Positions 17,413 through 25,743 of a stretch of DNA of 53,788 nt are shown one piece after another. The stretch covers positions 1-53,788 of the forward strand of contig NZ_LT630016.1 in assembly GCF_900111815.1 (NCBI RefSeq), given 5' to 3'. Source of the stretch: Bacillus massilinigeriensis. GTDB lineage: Bacteria > Bacillota > Bacilli > Bacillales > Cytobacillaceae. Position 1 is the first letter of the stretch. The number at the start of each line of letters is the position of its first letter. Both the position numbers and the translations under genes were made by a program. Under the pieces are notes generated by a model. It had not been told where the DNA came from. It made no database searches and was given only the letters and a program-made list of their open reading frames with translations.

Positions 17413-18930
17413 ATGGATTCTGCTAACAGTAATTTGAAGCTCGTCGTAACAGGCCTTTTGCTTGGGATTTTAATGGCAGCAATGGACAACACCATTGTAG
17501 CTACGGCAATGGGAACGATTGTCGCAGACCTTGGCGGCTTTGACAAATTTGTCTGGGTAACATCCGCATACATGGTTACGGTCATGGCAGGCATGCCCAT
17601 CTTCGGGAAGCTTTCTGATATGTATGGCAGAAAGCGATTTTACATATTTGGTTTAATGATGTTCCTTGTCGGTTCAGCACTTTGCGGCCTCGCGCAGGAC
17701 ATGGTGCAGCTCAGTATTTTCCGCGCCATCCAGGGAATCGGCGGCGGCGCCTTGATGCCGATCGCCTTCACGATTGTTTTCGATGTCTTCCCTCCGGAAA
17801 AGAGAGGAAAGATGACCGGCCTGCTTGGTGCCGTTTTTGGAACCTCCAGTGTCCTTGGTCCTTTGCTTGGTGCATATATAACCGATTTGTTTAGCTGGCA
17901 TTGGGTGTTTTACATTAACGTTCCAATTGGCCTCGTTTCGTTCATTCTTATTTGGCGTTATTATCAGGAATCACCGCAGCATACGAAGCAGAAAATTGAT
18001 TGGACCGGTGCGACAACGCTCGTTCTCGCAGTTGTCAGCCTTATGTTTGCGCTGGAGCTTGGCGGGAAAGAGTACAGCTGGGATTCGATGCAAATCATTA
18101 GCCTTTTCGCTGCATTCTTTCTTTTCTTCCTCGTGTTTATTTTTGCAGAAAGAAAGGCCGAAGAGCCGATTATCTCTTTCTGGATGTTCAAGCGCAGGCT
18201 TTTCGCAACATCGCAAATACTCGCATTTCTTTATGGCGCGACGTTCGTAATTCTCGCCGTGTTCATTCCGATTTTTGTGCAGGCAGTGTACGGCGGAACC
18301 GCCAAAAATGCCGGCCTGATTTTGATGCCAATGATGCTTGGCTCTGTTGCCGGCAGCGGAATCGGCGGAGGATTCCAAACTAAAACGAGCTTCCGCAACT
18401 TGATGATTGTTTCGATTGTCTCTTATTTTGCCGGGATGTACATGCTAAGCTCGATGACACCTGAAACAACAAGGCTTTCGTTGACTCTTTATATGATTCT
18501 TGTCGGTTTCGGCGTCGGATTTTCTTTCTCGCTCCTTCCGACAGCTTCGATTCACAATCTCGACCCAAGATACCGCGGCTCTGCGAATTCGACGAACTCG
18601 TTTCTCCGTTCGCTCGGCATGACACTTGGCGTCACGATTTTCGGAACGATCCAGAACAAGTTTTTTACAAGCGAGCTGAAAGACGCTTTTTCCGGTGTGC
18701 AGGGCGGCGGGGCGCCGAATATGAACCTTGGCGATCCCCAGCAGCTATTCGAGTCAGGGCAGCGCGCTCAAATGCCTGATTTTGTACTCGATAAGATTGT
18801 GCTCGCCATGTCCGACTCGATCACTTTCATTTTCATGCTCTCGCTCATCCCGATTGCGCTCGCGGCAGTCACCATCCTATTCATGGGTAAAGAAGGAGTT
18901 ACCGTGAATCAAGAATCTAAGACAGATTGA
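17413..18930 (+). CDS. MFS drug/proton antiporter, DHA2 (EmrB/QacA) family
   Basis: A 505-residue membrane protein with about 14 transmembrane segments, the layout of the DHA2 drug:H+ antiporter family. Motif D1 is visible at the N-terminus (MAAMDNTIVATAMGTIVADLGG), motif A as GKLSDMYGRKRFY and antiporter motif C as GAVFGTSSVLGPLLGAYITD. Such proteins export lipophilic cations or other toxic compounds; the substrate cannot be read from sequence. AGGAGGT precedes the ATG at 17413. It stands alone, with a promoter candidate upstream and a terminator downstream; no TetR- or MarR-type regulator is adjacent. Confidence 0.9.
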   Translation: MDSANSNLKLVVTGLLLGILMAAMDNTIVATAMGTIVADLGGFDKFVWVTSAYMVTVMAGMPIFGKLSDMYGRKRFYIFGLMMFLVGSALCGLAQDMVQLSIFRAIQGIGGGALMPIAFTIVFDVFPPEKRGKMTGLLGAVFGTSSVLGPLLGAYITDLFSWHWVFYINVPIGLVSFILIWRYYQESPQHTKQKIDWTGATTLVLAVVSLMFALELGGKEYSWDSMQIISLFAAFFLFFLVFIFAERKAEEPIISFWMFKRRLFATSQILAFLYGATFVILAVFIPIFVQAVYGGTAKNAGLILMPMMLGSVAGSGIGGGFQTKTSFRNLMIVSIVSYFAGMYMLSSMTPETTRLSLTLYMILVGFGVGFSFSLLPTASIHNLDPRYRGSANSTNSFLRSLGMTLGVTIFGTIQNKFFTSELKDAFSGVQGGGAPNMNLGDPQQLFESGQRAQMPDFVLDKIVLAMSDSITFIFMLSLIPIALAAVTILFMGKEGVTVNQESKTD

Positions 18931-18932
18931 GA

Positions 18933-18973
18933 AAAAGCAGGTCCTGGGAAAAGGTGCGGGATCTGCTTTTTTT
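18933..18973 (+). terminator. terminator of the DHA2 transporter gene
   Basis: AAAAGCAG pairs with CTGCTTTT across a loop with further weak pairing, ending in a T-run. Confidence 0.75.
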
Positions 18974-19067
18974 GATTTTCCGATAATTAGCGGGTGTTTT
19001 CCGCGAACTGAACTTGAGGGTAACTTTCAATTCCTATTATATGTATTAAAAGAAATTTACTTACAGC

Positions 19068-19218
19068 TACTGTAGATATATTGCGGATTACCGTAGATAC
19101 CTGACTCGTCACCGTAGATAATTAGGCGATTACCGTAGATATATTGCCATTTACCGGAGATATCCTCTACTCAGCTGCAGCTTGCTGCCCCTCAAGCCAT
19201 TGTGTAATCGATTACACA
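19068..19218 (+). repeat. phased 21-bp repeat array C1 with palindrome
   Basis: The 11-bp motif TACCGTAGATA occurs five times at 19068, 19089, 19110, 19131 and 19152, exactly 21 bp apart, with 10-bp variable spacers. Variants are TACTGTAGATA, CACCGTAGATA and TACCGGAGATA. After 38 bp follows a perfect 18-bp palindrome, TGTGTAATCGATTACACA (19201-19218). An inverted copy of the same layout lies at 21522-21651. The rest of 18980-19340 shows nothing I can name. Confidence 0.93.
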
Positions 19219-19351
19219 CAGCACATCTCTATCTTTAACAGCTCTAATTCTCAAATTTCAACCCCAAAATTGCTACTTTAGATTAAAAACAGTCACTTTT
19301 CACTAAAAACTGGTGGTCCAGCAAGCCTAGCGGACCTTTCCAGTGCCGCAC

Positions 19352-19385
19352 GAAAAAAGGGCAGCATTTTCAGCCGCCCTTTTTC
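19352..19385 (-). terminator. terminator of ywdK
   Basis: GAAAAAAGGGC and GCCCTTTTTC form a stem with A and T tracts on both sides, just after the ywdK stop. Confidence 0.75.
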
Positions 19386-19389
19386 TGTT

Positions 19390-19761
19390 TTACAAAATTT
19401 TTGTTGCTGCAATGATAATTAGTACCCATGCGACTAGGAATGATACACCGCCGATTGGCGTGATTGCACCCAACATGGTGATTTTCGTCAATGTCATCAC
19501 GTACAGACTTCCCGAGAACAGGATGATTCCGATTAGCATAAGCCAGCCGGACCATGACAGGAGTGAGCTTGCCGGCAGTTTCCCCATTAAAATGCCAATC
19601 ACAAGCAAACCAGTTGCGTGGAACATTTGGTAGGTGACACCAGTTTGCCAGTTCTCGATAAACTTTTGCTCTACTCTGCCTTGAAGGCCGTGCGCGCCAA
19701 ACGCTCCGAGCGCTACTGCCAAGAAAGCATTAATCGCACCGATTATAATAAATGTTTTCAT
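19390..19761 (-). CDS. ywdK: DUF423 family membrane protein YwdK
   Basis: A 123-residue protein with four predicted membrane helices and the DUF423 signature GAFGAHGL near the N-terminus plus the conserved QMFHATGLL stretch. Function unknown. The ATG at 19761 has GGGGG nine bases upstream; an ATG three codons earlier is almost fused to that site. It lies 22 bp (14 bp from the earlier ATG) behind ywdI and in the same orientation as ung, giving the conserved order ung-ywdI-ywdK. Confidence 0.85.
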   Translation of the reverse strand: MKTFIIIGAINAFLAVALGAFGAHGLQGRVEQKFIENWQTGVTYQMFHATGLLVIGILMGKLPASSLLSWSGWLMLIGIILFSGSLYVMTLTKITMLGAITPIGGVSFLVAWVLIIIAATKIL

Positions 19762-19783
19762 GTTTCTCATCCCCCATTAGCTT

Positions 19784-20089
19784 TTAAAAATCGAACAGGG
19801 ACTCTCCGTTAGCCCCTTCTTCTGTTTTTAGCGGCTTAGGCTGCCCGATTGGAGCAGGAATTACCGCATTCTGTTGAGATGCAGCAATTTGCGGCTGCCA
19901 TGCAACAGCAGGCTGAACGCTGCCAGTCAAATTAACGCTACCCTGCTCACTCTGTTCTTCCAGCACCAGCTCGCAAAGTGTACGGATAGAATGCACTTTT
20001 TCCCTCATTTCAGACTCGGCCGAAGCAGCTCGGGCACCTTTTATCTGTTCTTCCATTTTTAAAAGCAATTTTTGTAGTGAAATATCCAC
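19784..20089 (-). CDS. ywdI: YwdI family protein
   Basis: A 101-residue soluble protein. The N-terminal half is a helical YwdI-type segment (SLQKLLLKMEEQIKGARAA, VHSIRTLCELVLEEQ); the rest is Gln/Pro-rich and ends in GESLFDF. Function unknown. It starts with GTG, preceded by AGGTGAG. Identification rests on position next to ung and ywdK and on the N-terminal sequence. Confidence 0.72.
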   Translation of the reverse strand: MDISLQKLLLKMEEQIKGARAASAESEMREKVHSIRTLCELVLEEQSEQGSVNLTGSVQPAVAWQPQIAASQQNAVIPAPIGQPKPLKTEEGANGESLFDF

Positions 20090-20179
20090 AAACTCACCTG
20101 CTTTGTTAGATTAAGTCTATTCTCCATTCATTGTAACGTATTAAATTCATTTTTTCGAATTGCCGGCTCCGCAAAAAAA

Positions 20180-20854
20180 TTACTCAATTTCCCAATCTAT
20201 CGCCACCTCGCCAAGCTTGCCTAAATGCTCGTTGATGCGCGAAAACGGGTGGCTGCCAAAGAAGCCACGCCTTGCCGATAACGGGCTCGGGTGGGCGGAA
20301 GTGATTATGATATGTTTTTCCTTGTCGATCAGCTTTATTTTTTCCTGTGCAGGCTTGCCCCAAAGCAGGAAAATGACTGGTTTTTCGCGGTCATTCAACA
20401 GCGTGATGACTCTATCGGTGAATGTCTCCCAGCCTTTCCCCTTGTGGGAGTGCGCTTTCCCTTCCTTCACGGTTAAAACAGTGTTAAGCATAAGCACGCC
20501 TTGATCTGCCCATTTTTTCAAATAGCCGTGGTCAGGGGTGGGACAGCCAACATCTTCATGCAGCTCCCTAAAAATGTTCCGTAGCGACGGGGGAATACGT
20601 ACTCCAGGTTTCACAGAAAAGCTGAGTCCGTGGGCTTGTCCTGGACCATGATAAGGATCCTGGCCTAGCAGAACAACCTTCACATCCTCATAATCCGTAT
20701 AGTGTAGAGCGTTGAAAATATCCTCCTTAGCAGGATAGACCGTCTCCCGCTCGTACTCCTCTTTTAGAAAGCTGCGAAGATTTCTGTAATATGGCTTTTC
20801 GAATTCTTCATCAAGAAGCGGAGCCCAGCCGTTATGCAGTATCTTTTTTTCCAT
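20180..20854 (-). CDS. ung: uracil-DNA glycosylase
   Basis: A 224-residue family 1 uracil-DNA glycosylase, full length. It excises uracil from DNA to begin base excision repair. Catalytic Asp66 lies in the water-activating loop [18 protein letters not shown]; the leucine-intercalation loop [18 protein letters not shown] carries catalytic His188. The start at 20854 is preceded by AAAGGTG; a GTG three codons earlier overlaps that site. It heads the ung-ywdI-ywdK unit. Confidence 0.96.
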   Translation of the reverse strand: MEKKILHNGWAPLLDEEFEKPYYRNLRSFLKEEYERETVYPAKEDIFNALHYTDYEDVKVVLLGQDPYHGPGQAHGLSFSVKPGVRIPPSLRNIFRELHEDVGCPTPDHGYLKKWADQGVLMLNTVLTVKEGKAHSHKGKGWETFTDRVITLLNDREKPVIFLLWGKPAQEKIKLIDKEKHIIITSAHPSPLSARRGFFGSHPFSRINEHLGKLGEVAIDWEIE

Positions 20855-20925
20855 GATGATCACCTTTCTCTCTTTCTTCTACTACTACCCTACCCTTTTT
20901 CATGATGTTTATCTATCGCAAAAGA

Positions 20926-20950
20926 GGTTATATAAATGGGGACAGGGAAC
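20926..20950 (+). promoter_or_regulatory. possible sigma-B promoter for the YflT-domain gene
   Basis: GGTTAT at 20926-20931 and GGGAAC at 20945-20950, 13 bp apart, resemble the general-stress sigma-B consensus (GTTTAA, GGGTAT). The downstream gene belongs to a general-stress family. Confidence 0.35.
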
Positions 20951-20992
20951 GACGAGTTCCGAGGATAAAAAAGTTTTCTAGGAGGATGGTCT

Positions 20993-21322
20993 ATGTATAA
21001 AGCACTTGTTGTAGAAAACGGCGTACAAGCCACTGAAAAAATCAAAATGCTTGAAACTGAAGGATTTACGAAAGAAAATATCTATATCTTTGCACACAGT
21101 ACTGACCGCAGTGAACACTTGACAGAAGCTACGGAAACCGGCGAAGTCGGATTCAAAGAACAAGGATTCTTTGAATCAATCGGCAACATGTTCCGCTCCC
21201 GCGGCGACGAGCTTCGCGCAAAGTTCGAATCTCTCGGCATGACCAAACAGGAAGCGGAGCAGTACGAAATGGAGCTCGACAAAGGCCGCTTGGTCCTTGT
21301 TGCTTGCGATATGAAAAAATAA
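20993..21322 (+). CDS. general stress protein with YflT domain
   Basis: A 109-residue cytoplasmic protein with the YflT/GSP17M domain: MYKALVVENGVQATEKIKMLETEGF at the N-terminus, the helical middle LTEATETGEVGFKEQGFF and the C-terminal strand GRLVLVACD. Members in B. subtilis are sigma-B-dependent stress proteins of unknown biochemical role. TAGGAGGATGG upstream supports the start. A perfect terminator follows. Confidence 0.85.
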   Translation: MYKALVVENGVQATEKIKMLETEGFTKENIYIFAHSTDRSEHLTEATETGEVGFKEQGFFESIGNMFRSRGDELRAKFESLGMTKQEAEQYEMELDKGRLVLVACDMKK

Positions 21323-21331
21323 GGCATTAAC

Positions 21332-21366
21332 AAAAACCCTGGCAGACTTTTTTGCCAGGGTTTTTT
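21332..21366 (+). terminator. terminator of the YflT-domain gene
   Basis: AAAAACCCTGGCA pairs with TGCCAGGGTTTTT around an 8-base loop and continues in T. Confidence 0.9.
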
Positions 21367-21521
21367 GTTTGAAGTTAAAAGGAGCTGCAGGAAAAAATGA
21401 AGTGTAGGCTCAGCTTCCAAAAATCGTGCTCAAAACCTTAAAAATTGTCATTTTGGTTGATTTTTTTGTGAGGAATAGAGTGTTTTTGATGAGACAGGGT
21501 GAACTTTTGCAATCGCGTGCT

Positions 21522-21651
21522 TGCGTAACCGATTACACACAAGATTTCTCCTTGATATAATGCTTCCCTCCGATAGATATTTACGGTAATCGTCCATTTA
21601 TCTACGGTAAATATCAGTTTATCTACGGTAATCAGCAATTTATCTACAGTA
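21522..21651 (-). repeat. phased 21-bp repeat array C2 with palindrome (inverted copy of C1)
   Basis: On the minus strand four TACCGTAGATA-type motifs occur. Their plus-strand complements start at 21578, 21599, 21620 and 21641, exactly 21 bp apart. The imperfect 18-bp palindrome TGCGTAACCGATTACACA lies at 21522-21539, again 38 bp from the nearest motif. The 10-bp spacers and the 38-bp linker share little sequence with C1; only motif, phase, distance and palindrome are kept. Confidence 0.92.
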
Positions 21652-21751
21652 GATCCCACAAGATTCCATTTTTACTTTAATCCGGAATAATCTCGCGGTT
21701 TTGTTTTATTGATGCGGACTCACAACACTATAATTGCTACAAATTTTAGTA

Positions 21752-21922
21752 TTATCTTTTCAAATTTTTATAAAAGAATCCAAACATACTAAAAATAAAT
21801 ACAACAAAACTTAAAAAGGCAATGACCATCCATACAATAGATCCAGTAGCATTAATCATTCCGATAACGAACATAATTTGACTTAAAACACTCAAAATTA
21901 TTAATACTATTTTATTAGACAA
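21752..21922 (-). CDS. small two-helix membrane protein
   Basis: A 56-residue ORF starting at TTG (21920-21922), with GGGGT six bases upstream. The sequence consists of two hydrophobic helices: KIVLIILSVLSQIMFVIGMI, a short NATGS turn, then IVWMVIAFLSFVVFIFSMFG, ending FFYKNLKR. The positive-inside tail and good hydrophobic pattern argue for a real small membrane protein, but I recognise no family. The surrounding 300 bp are AT-rich compared with the neighbours, which may mark an acquired or less constrained segment. Confidence 0.5.
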   Translation of the reverse strand: MSNKIVLIILSVLSQIMFVIGMINATGSIVWMVIAFLSFVVFIFSMFGFFYKNLKR

Positions 21923-22000
21923 AACTATACCCCATTTTAATATTCATCTTACCATTAATAGTTTTTCCCGCTCCGTTTGATCCAGTAGCACATGAAGGTT

Positions 22001-23020
22001 TTACCCAAAAAGCCGCTGATAAAGGCTTTTTGCCTGGGCAATATCCTTCGTTCCGTGAATGAGAGCCCGTCCGTCCTGAAAAAGAACAAAGCGACTCTCC
22101 CCGTTTTCTGCCGAAAGTAAATAGGGATTTCCTTTTACAGCATAGCCTAACGCGCTCAGCTTGCCAGCGAGTTCTTCAAGATTAAAGCTTCCTGCATGTG
22201 GCGGCCGGATTTGGACTGTATCCCTGCCGCAAAGCACGGCTGTTTTCATCCTGTTCTCTTCATCAAGATAAGGGTACTCCCGATTTTCCCCGCAGCTAAG
22301 GCAGCCTGGATCCTTTGCCCGGGACATCTTCATGGATGTATAATCGTTCCGCCAAAGATCAAAGCTGACGAGAGACGGCCTTACTGCGTCATAATCCTCT
22401 GAAAGGATTTTGAGTGCCTCGGCTGTCTGGTGCGCGATGACCATCTGGACAGCTGGACCGATGATGCCGCCCGTATCGCAAGTCAATCCTTGGAGCGGAA
22501 CAGCCTTCAACAGGCAGTTCAAGCAAGGAGTCACACCGGGGATAATCGTGAAGCTCATGCCAAAGCTCGCCACACATGCACCATAAACCCAAGGTATGTT
22601 GTATTTTTGCGAAATATCATTAATCGTCATCCGCGTTTCGAAATTGTCAGTGGAATCGAGGATAAGGTCTATTCCTCCTGCGAATTCAGCCAGTACTTCA
22701 GGCGTTGCGTCTCCGACGATCGCTGTGATGTTGATCTCGGAGTTAATTTTTTCGAGACGCTTTTTCGCCGCCACTGCTTTCGGCAGCTTTTCCGCGACGT
22801 CTTCTTCTGTATACAGCTGCTGGCGCTGAAGATTGCTTTCTTCCACATAGTCACGGTCAATAATTGTCAGTCTTCCAACCCCGGCGCGAGTGAGAACCTC
22901 AGCATTTCCAGAGCCCAGCGCGCCTGCTCCGACAATCAGCACATGCTTCCGGCCGATTTTCTCCTGCCCTTCCGGCCCAATGCCCGGAAACAGCGTCTGG
23001 CGGGAATATCTTTCAGACAT
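22001..23020 (-). CDS. moeB: molybdopterin-synthase adenylyltransferase (MoeB/ThiF family)
   Basis: A 339-residue E1-like enzyme that adenylates the C-terminal Gly-Gly of MoaD before sulfur transfer in molybdopterin synthesis. The nucleotide-binding loop GAGALGSGNAEVL and the stretch DRDYVEESNLQRQ are present, and the zinc-binding cysteine pairs are visible as CLNC and CLSC. A C-terminal extension of about 80 residues follows the E1 core, as in Bacillus MoeB. GGAAGGAGG precedes the ATG. It closes the minus-strand molybdenum cofactor block, but a terminator hairpin stands between moaD and this gene, so it may be expressed at a lower level. Confidence 0.9.
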   Translation of the reverse strand: MSERYSRQTLFPGIGPEGQEKIGRKHVLIVGAGALGSGNAEVLTRAGVGRLTIIDRDYVEESNLQRQQLYTEEDVAEKLPKAVAAKKRLEKINSEINITAIVGDATPEVLAEFAGGIDLILDSTDNFETRMTINDISQKYNIPWVYGACVASFGMSFTIIPGVTPCLNCLLKAVPLQGLTCDTGGIIGPAVQMVIAHQTAEALKILSEDYDAVRPSLVSFDLWRNDYTSMKMSRAKDPGCLSCGENREYPYLDEENRMKTAVLCGRDTVQIRPPHAGSFNLEELAGKLSALGYAVKGNPYLLSAENGESRFVLFQDGRALIHGTKDIAQAKSLYQRLFG

Positions 23021-23042
23021 GCTATCGCCCTCCTTCCAATGT

Positions 23043-23065
23043 TAAAAAGGAGGCATGCGCCTCCT
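23043..23065 (-). terminator. terminator-like hairpin between moaD and moeB
   Basis: AGGAGGC pairs with GCCTCCT around a 4-base loop, followed by TTTTT on the minus strand. It lies about 10 bases before the moeB ribosome binding site. Confidence 0.7.
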
Positions 23066-23100
23066 AATGATTTTCATTCAATGACAGCGCCCTACACTCA

Positions 23101-23334
23101 TCAGCCTCCGCTTACCGGCGGGATGAATGCGATGATGTCGCCATCACCAATGCGGTCAGCGTCTGGCGCGAACTCTTCATTGATTGCGACCATCGCCGTG
23201 TCAAGCCGAGTAACGCCGTACTTTTTCGCAATGAGTGTTTTTAGTTCTGCAACAGTCTTGCCGGCAGCATCCATCATGACGGACTCCGCGCCGGCTTCAT
23301 CACGCAAATGTGCAAAAAACAGCACTTTATTCAC
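23101..23334 (-). CDS. moaD: molybdopterin synthase sulfur carrier subunit
   Basis: A 77-residue ubiquitin-like protein ending in the required Gly-Gly (IPPVSGG), which carries the thiocarboxylate used by molybdopterin synthase. It starts with GTG at 23332-23334, preceded by AAGGAGAGG, and overlaps the end of moaE by 8 bp, so translation is probably coupled. The longer in-frame ORF upstream is only the moaE gene read in another frame. Confidence 0.92.
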   Translation of the reverse strand: MNKVLFFAHLRDEAGAESVMMDAAGKTVAELKTLIAKKYGVTRLDTAMVAINEEFAPDADRIGDGDIIAFIPPVSGG

Positions 23335-23791
23335 CGAGATCCTCTCCTTCCGGTTTCCCTGTTGGATAGGCAACGGTTTCGAGCTGGTTGCCAACCCACT
23401 CTTGGCCATCCTCCCAATGCTCTTTTTTCCAAATTGGCACGATTTCTTTAATTCTTTCAATCGCATAGCGGTTGGCTTCGTATGCATCCGCCCGATGCGG
23501 TGTCGAGACAGCTATGACGACAGCAACATCGGTGATATCGAGCCTGCCAACCCTATGGGTGATTGCGACTTCCGCACCTTCCCAACGCTGCTGAATTTCA
23601 TCGCCAATCTGCTGGAGCTTCTTCACAGCCATCGACTCGTACGCTTCGTAAATAAGATACTGCGTCTTTTTGCCTGCCGTCAGCTCGCGAACGGTGCCAA
23701 TGAACGTTGTAATCGCACCAGCATTTCTTTGGATTACCTTGTCAATCACTGCCTGCGTATCAATTGGAGTCTTGGAGATTTCATAGTTCAT
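23327..23791 (-). CDS. moaE: molybdopterin synthase catalytic subunit
   Basis: A 154-residue MoaE. With MoaD it forms the heterotetramer that inserts two sulfurs into cyclic pyranopterin monophosphate. Visible family motifs are FIGTVRELTAGKK, YEAYESMAVKKL, HRVGRLDITDVAVVIAVS, HRADAYEANRYAIERIK and the catalytic Lys region PIWKKEHWEDG. GAGGGGG upstream places the start at 23791 rather than at the longer ORF. It overlaps moaD by 8 bp and lies 19 bp behind the MoeA fusion gene. Confidence 0.93.
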   Translation of the reverse strand: MNYEISKTPIDTQAVIDKVIQRNAGAITTFIGTVRELTAGKKTQYLIYEAYESMAVKKLQQIGDEIQQRWEGAEVAITHRVGRLDITDVAVVIAVSTPHRADAYEANRYAIERIKEIVPIWKKEHWEDGQEWVGNQLETVAYPTGKPEGEDLGE

Positions 23792-23810
23792 GATTGGCCC
23801 CCTCTTTTTT

Positions 23811-25730
23811 TTAAAAATAAGTCGGCTTTGGATTCGTGACAACGGCGTACCCGCCGATTCGGGCTACATCGTTACGAAACGGTTCCGATTGGATGACAGC
23901 GAGAAGCTCTCTGCCTTTTTCGCTTTCAAAAAACTCCTGGGTCATCAATAGATCGTACGATTCATCGGCAACAGGAATAAAATCAAGGTCCATTGCTTTC
24001 GCTGCGGGCAAAATGCCAAGCCCCGTTGCTTTTATATTCCCTTTTACTTCAGCAGCAACACTAAGATGCGAGAACATTTCACGGTCATAGCCATTGATCT
24101 GTTCTGGTGAAAGGCACGCTTCTGCTAAAAGGAGGTCAAAGAGAATTCTTGTACCGGCTCCTTTCTGCCGGTTCGCATACTCTGCACCTGTTCGCGCAAT
24201 ATCAGCGGCATCGTTAATGCCGAGAGGATTTCCTTTCGGAACCATCCAGCCTTGCGTCCGCTTAAGGAATGGATAGAGCACTACTTTTTTGCCTGCAAGT
24301 ATTTTTTTCACATACGTTAGATTGTATTCCTTTGTTTCGGGATCCAACATATGAATGCCAGCAACATGCGCCTCGCCTTTCCTGATGGCCATGAGACCGG
24401 CCATGCTTCCGACGTGGGAGGATACAATTTTCCTGTCAGCACGCTTTCGTTTCATATGCGATGAGAGCAAATCAATTGTCATGTCGTGGCTCCCGCTGAA
24501 CACGATGCTGTTATGAATCTCTTCTAATGGCTTCAAGAGCTCAACCTCGACCTTATCGCCCTGTTCGTAGCCGAGCAGGTTGGCAGGAATAACGAGCAAA
24601 CCGTCTGCCCTTACGAGAGACATAGTGACGCCAGCAGCCCTTGTCAGCGGATTGGCAATAAGCCTGCCGTCGACAAATCCGATGTTCATGCGAATGAAGT
24701 CTTCTGCGCCCATTGTGGAGACGATCCTGCGGCCGAGCGTTACTTCTGCTTTTTGACGGGATGGTTCAGGGATTTGCAAATACTTGCAAACGAGCGGCCG
24801 CACGAACCATTCGAGTGCCAGATAGGCGGAAACAGGGTATCCGGGAACGCCAACAACAATTTTGCCGTTTATTTTTCCAAGGATGACGGGCTTGCCCGGC
24901 CTTGTAGCTACCCCATGGGTAAAAACAGTGCCGAGCTCCCCGATGATATGGACGGTATAATCCTTCGAACCTGCTGACGAACCGGCATTGATGACGATGA
25001 CATCAGAAGTTTCGGCAGCTTCGAGAAGCGCCGCAGAAATTTTTTCCGGATCGTCCGGGACGACTGCTGAAAGCCTCGGGTCCCCGCCCCATTCTTTAAT
25101 ATAGTTGGCAAAGACGGTGCCATTGAACTCAACGATCCTGCCAGGGGCCGAGCCTGCATCTGAGGCAACGAGCTCGTTGCCTGTTGGAATGATAGCAACC
25201 ACGGGCTTTTTTGCCACGGGAACTTCCGTTACGCCTGATGCCAGCATTGCGCCAAGATCGGGAGGCCTTAAGGTGTGTCCTTGCGGGAAAAGCATTTCCT
25301 CCTGAACGATGTCCTCTCCGATTGGGCGGATATGCTGCCATGGTGTCGCGGGCTCAATGATTTCAATTGTTTCTTCATTTAATTGCTGGACGTGCTCAAT
25401 CATGATCACGGCATTAAACTGCGAAGGAATGTTGTTTCCGGTATCGACATAAACGAACTGATCTCCTAGCTTCAGCTGGAGCGGGCGCTGTTCATGCGCC
25501 TCATATGTCTCCTCGGCAAGCACTGCGATGCCGTCCATTGCGGAAGCATGGTAATGGGGCATCGAGATATTGGCATAAACCGGCTGGGATGTGACCCGTC
25601 CGAGCGCTTCAGGAACCGGAATCGTTTCATGCTCTGGATTCAACGTGAAGGCTGTGAGGATTTCTTCCTTCGCTTCTTGGCGGGGCTTGTCCTCGAGGTA
25701 AACTTTCCGATTGTATCTTTTTCCGGCCAT
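23811..25730 (-). CDS. MoeA-like molybdopterin molybdotransferase fused to a periplasmic-binding-like domain
   Basis: A 639-residue protein. Residues about 1-415 are a MoeA domain: SAMDGIAVLAEE, PTGNELV, NAGSSAGSKDYT and GVPGYPVSAYLALEWF. MoeA inserts molybdate into adenylylated molybdopterin. Residues about 425-639 are a PBP-like domain related to the substrate-binding part of LysR/ModA-type proteins (FSGSHDMTIDLLSSHM, VGSMAGLMAIRKGEAHVAG, ADESYDLLMTQEFFES). This tandem is known in some Firmicutes and archaea; the second domain may sense or deliver molybdate, but that is not shown. There is no signal peptide, so it is cytoplasmic. AGGAGG upstream fixes the start at 25730. It directly follows a stand-alone moeA. 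Confidence 0.88.
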   Translation of the reverse strand: MAGKRYNRKVYLEDKPRQEAKEEILTAFTLNPEHETIPVPEALGRVTSQPVYANISMPHYHASAMDGIAVLAEETYEAHEQRPLQLKLGDQFVYVDTGNNIPSQFNAVIMIEHVQQLNEETIEIIEPATPWQHIRPIGEDIVQEEMLFPQGHTLRPPDLGAMLASGVTEVPVAKKPVVAIIPTGNELVASDAGSAPGRIVEFNGTVFANYIKEWGGDPRLSAVVPDDPEKISAALLEAAETSDVIVINAGSSAGSKDYTVHIIGELGTVFTHGVATRPGKPVILGKINGKIVVGVPGYPVSAYLALEWFVRPLVCKYLQIPEPSRQKAEVTLGRRIVSTMGAEDFIRMNIGFVDGRLIANPLTRAAGVTMSLVRADGLLVIPANLLGYEQGDKVEVELLKPLEEIHNSIVFSGSHDMTIDLLSSHMKRKRADRKIVSSHVGSMAGLMAIRKGEAHVAGIHMLDPETKEYNLTYVKKILAGKKVVLYPFLKRTQGWMVPKGNPLGINDAADIARTGAEYANRQKGAGTRILFDLLLAEACLSPEQINGYDREMFSHLSVAAEVKGNIKATGLGILPAAKAMDLDFIPVADESYDLLMTQEFFESEKGRELLAVIQSEPFRNDVARIGGYAVVTNPKPTYF

Positions 25731-25743
25731 GTTGCGGTCCTCC

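Noticed and set aside
19068-21651. Composite transposon bounded by C1 and C2
   Set aside because: The enclosed genes (ywdK, ywdI, ung, a YflT gene) are mostly conserved backbone in B. subtilis order, with no transposase between them.
21438-21659. ORF of 73 codons with repeated TVDK
   Set aside because: It is a translation of array C2 in one of its open frames and has no supporting start signal.
22430-23839. Plus-strand ORF of 469 codons across moeB, moaD and moaE
   Set aside because: Antisense shadow spanning three well-supported genes; its composition is not protein-like.
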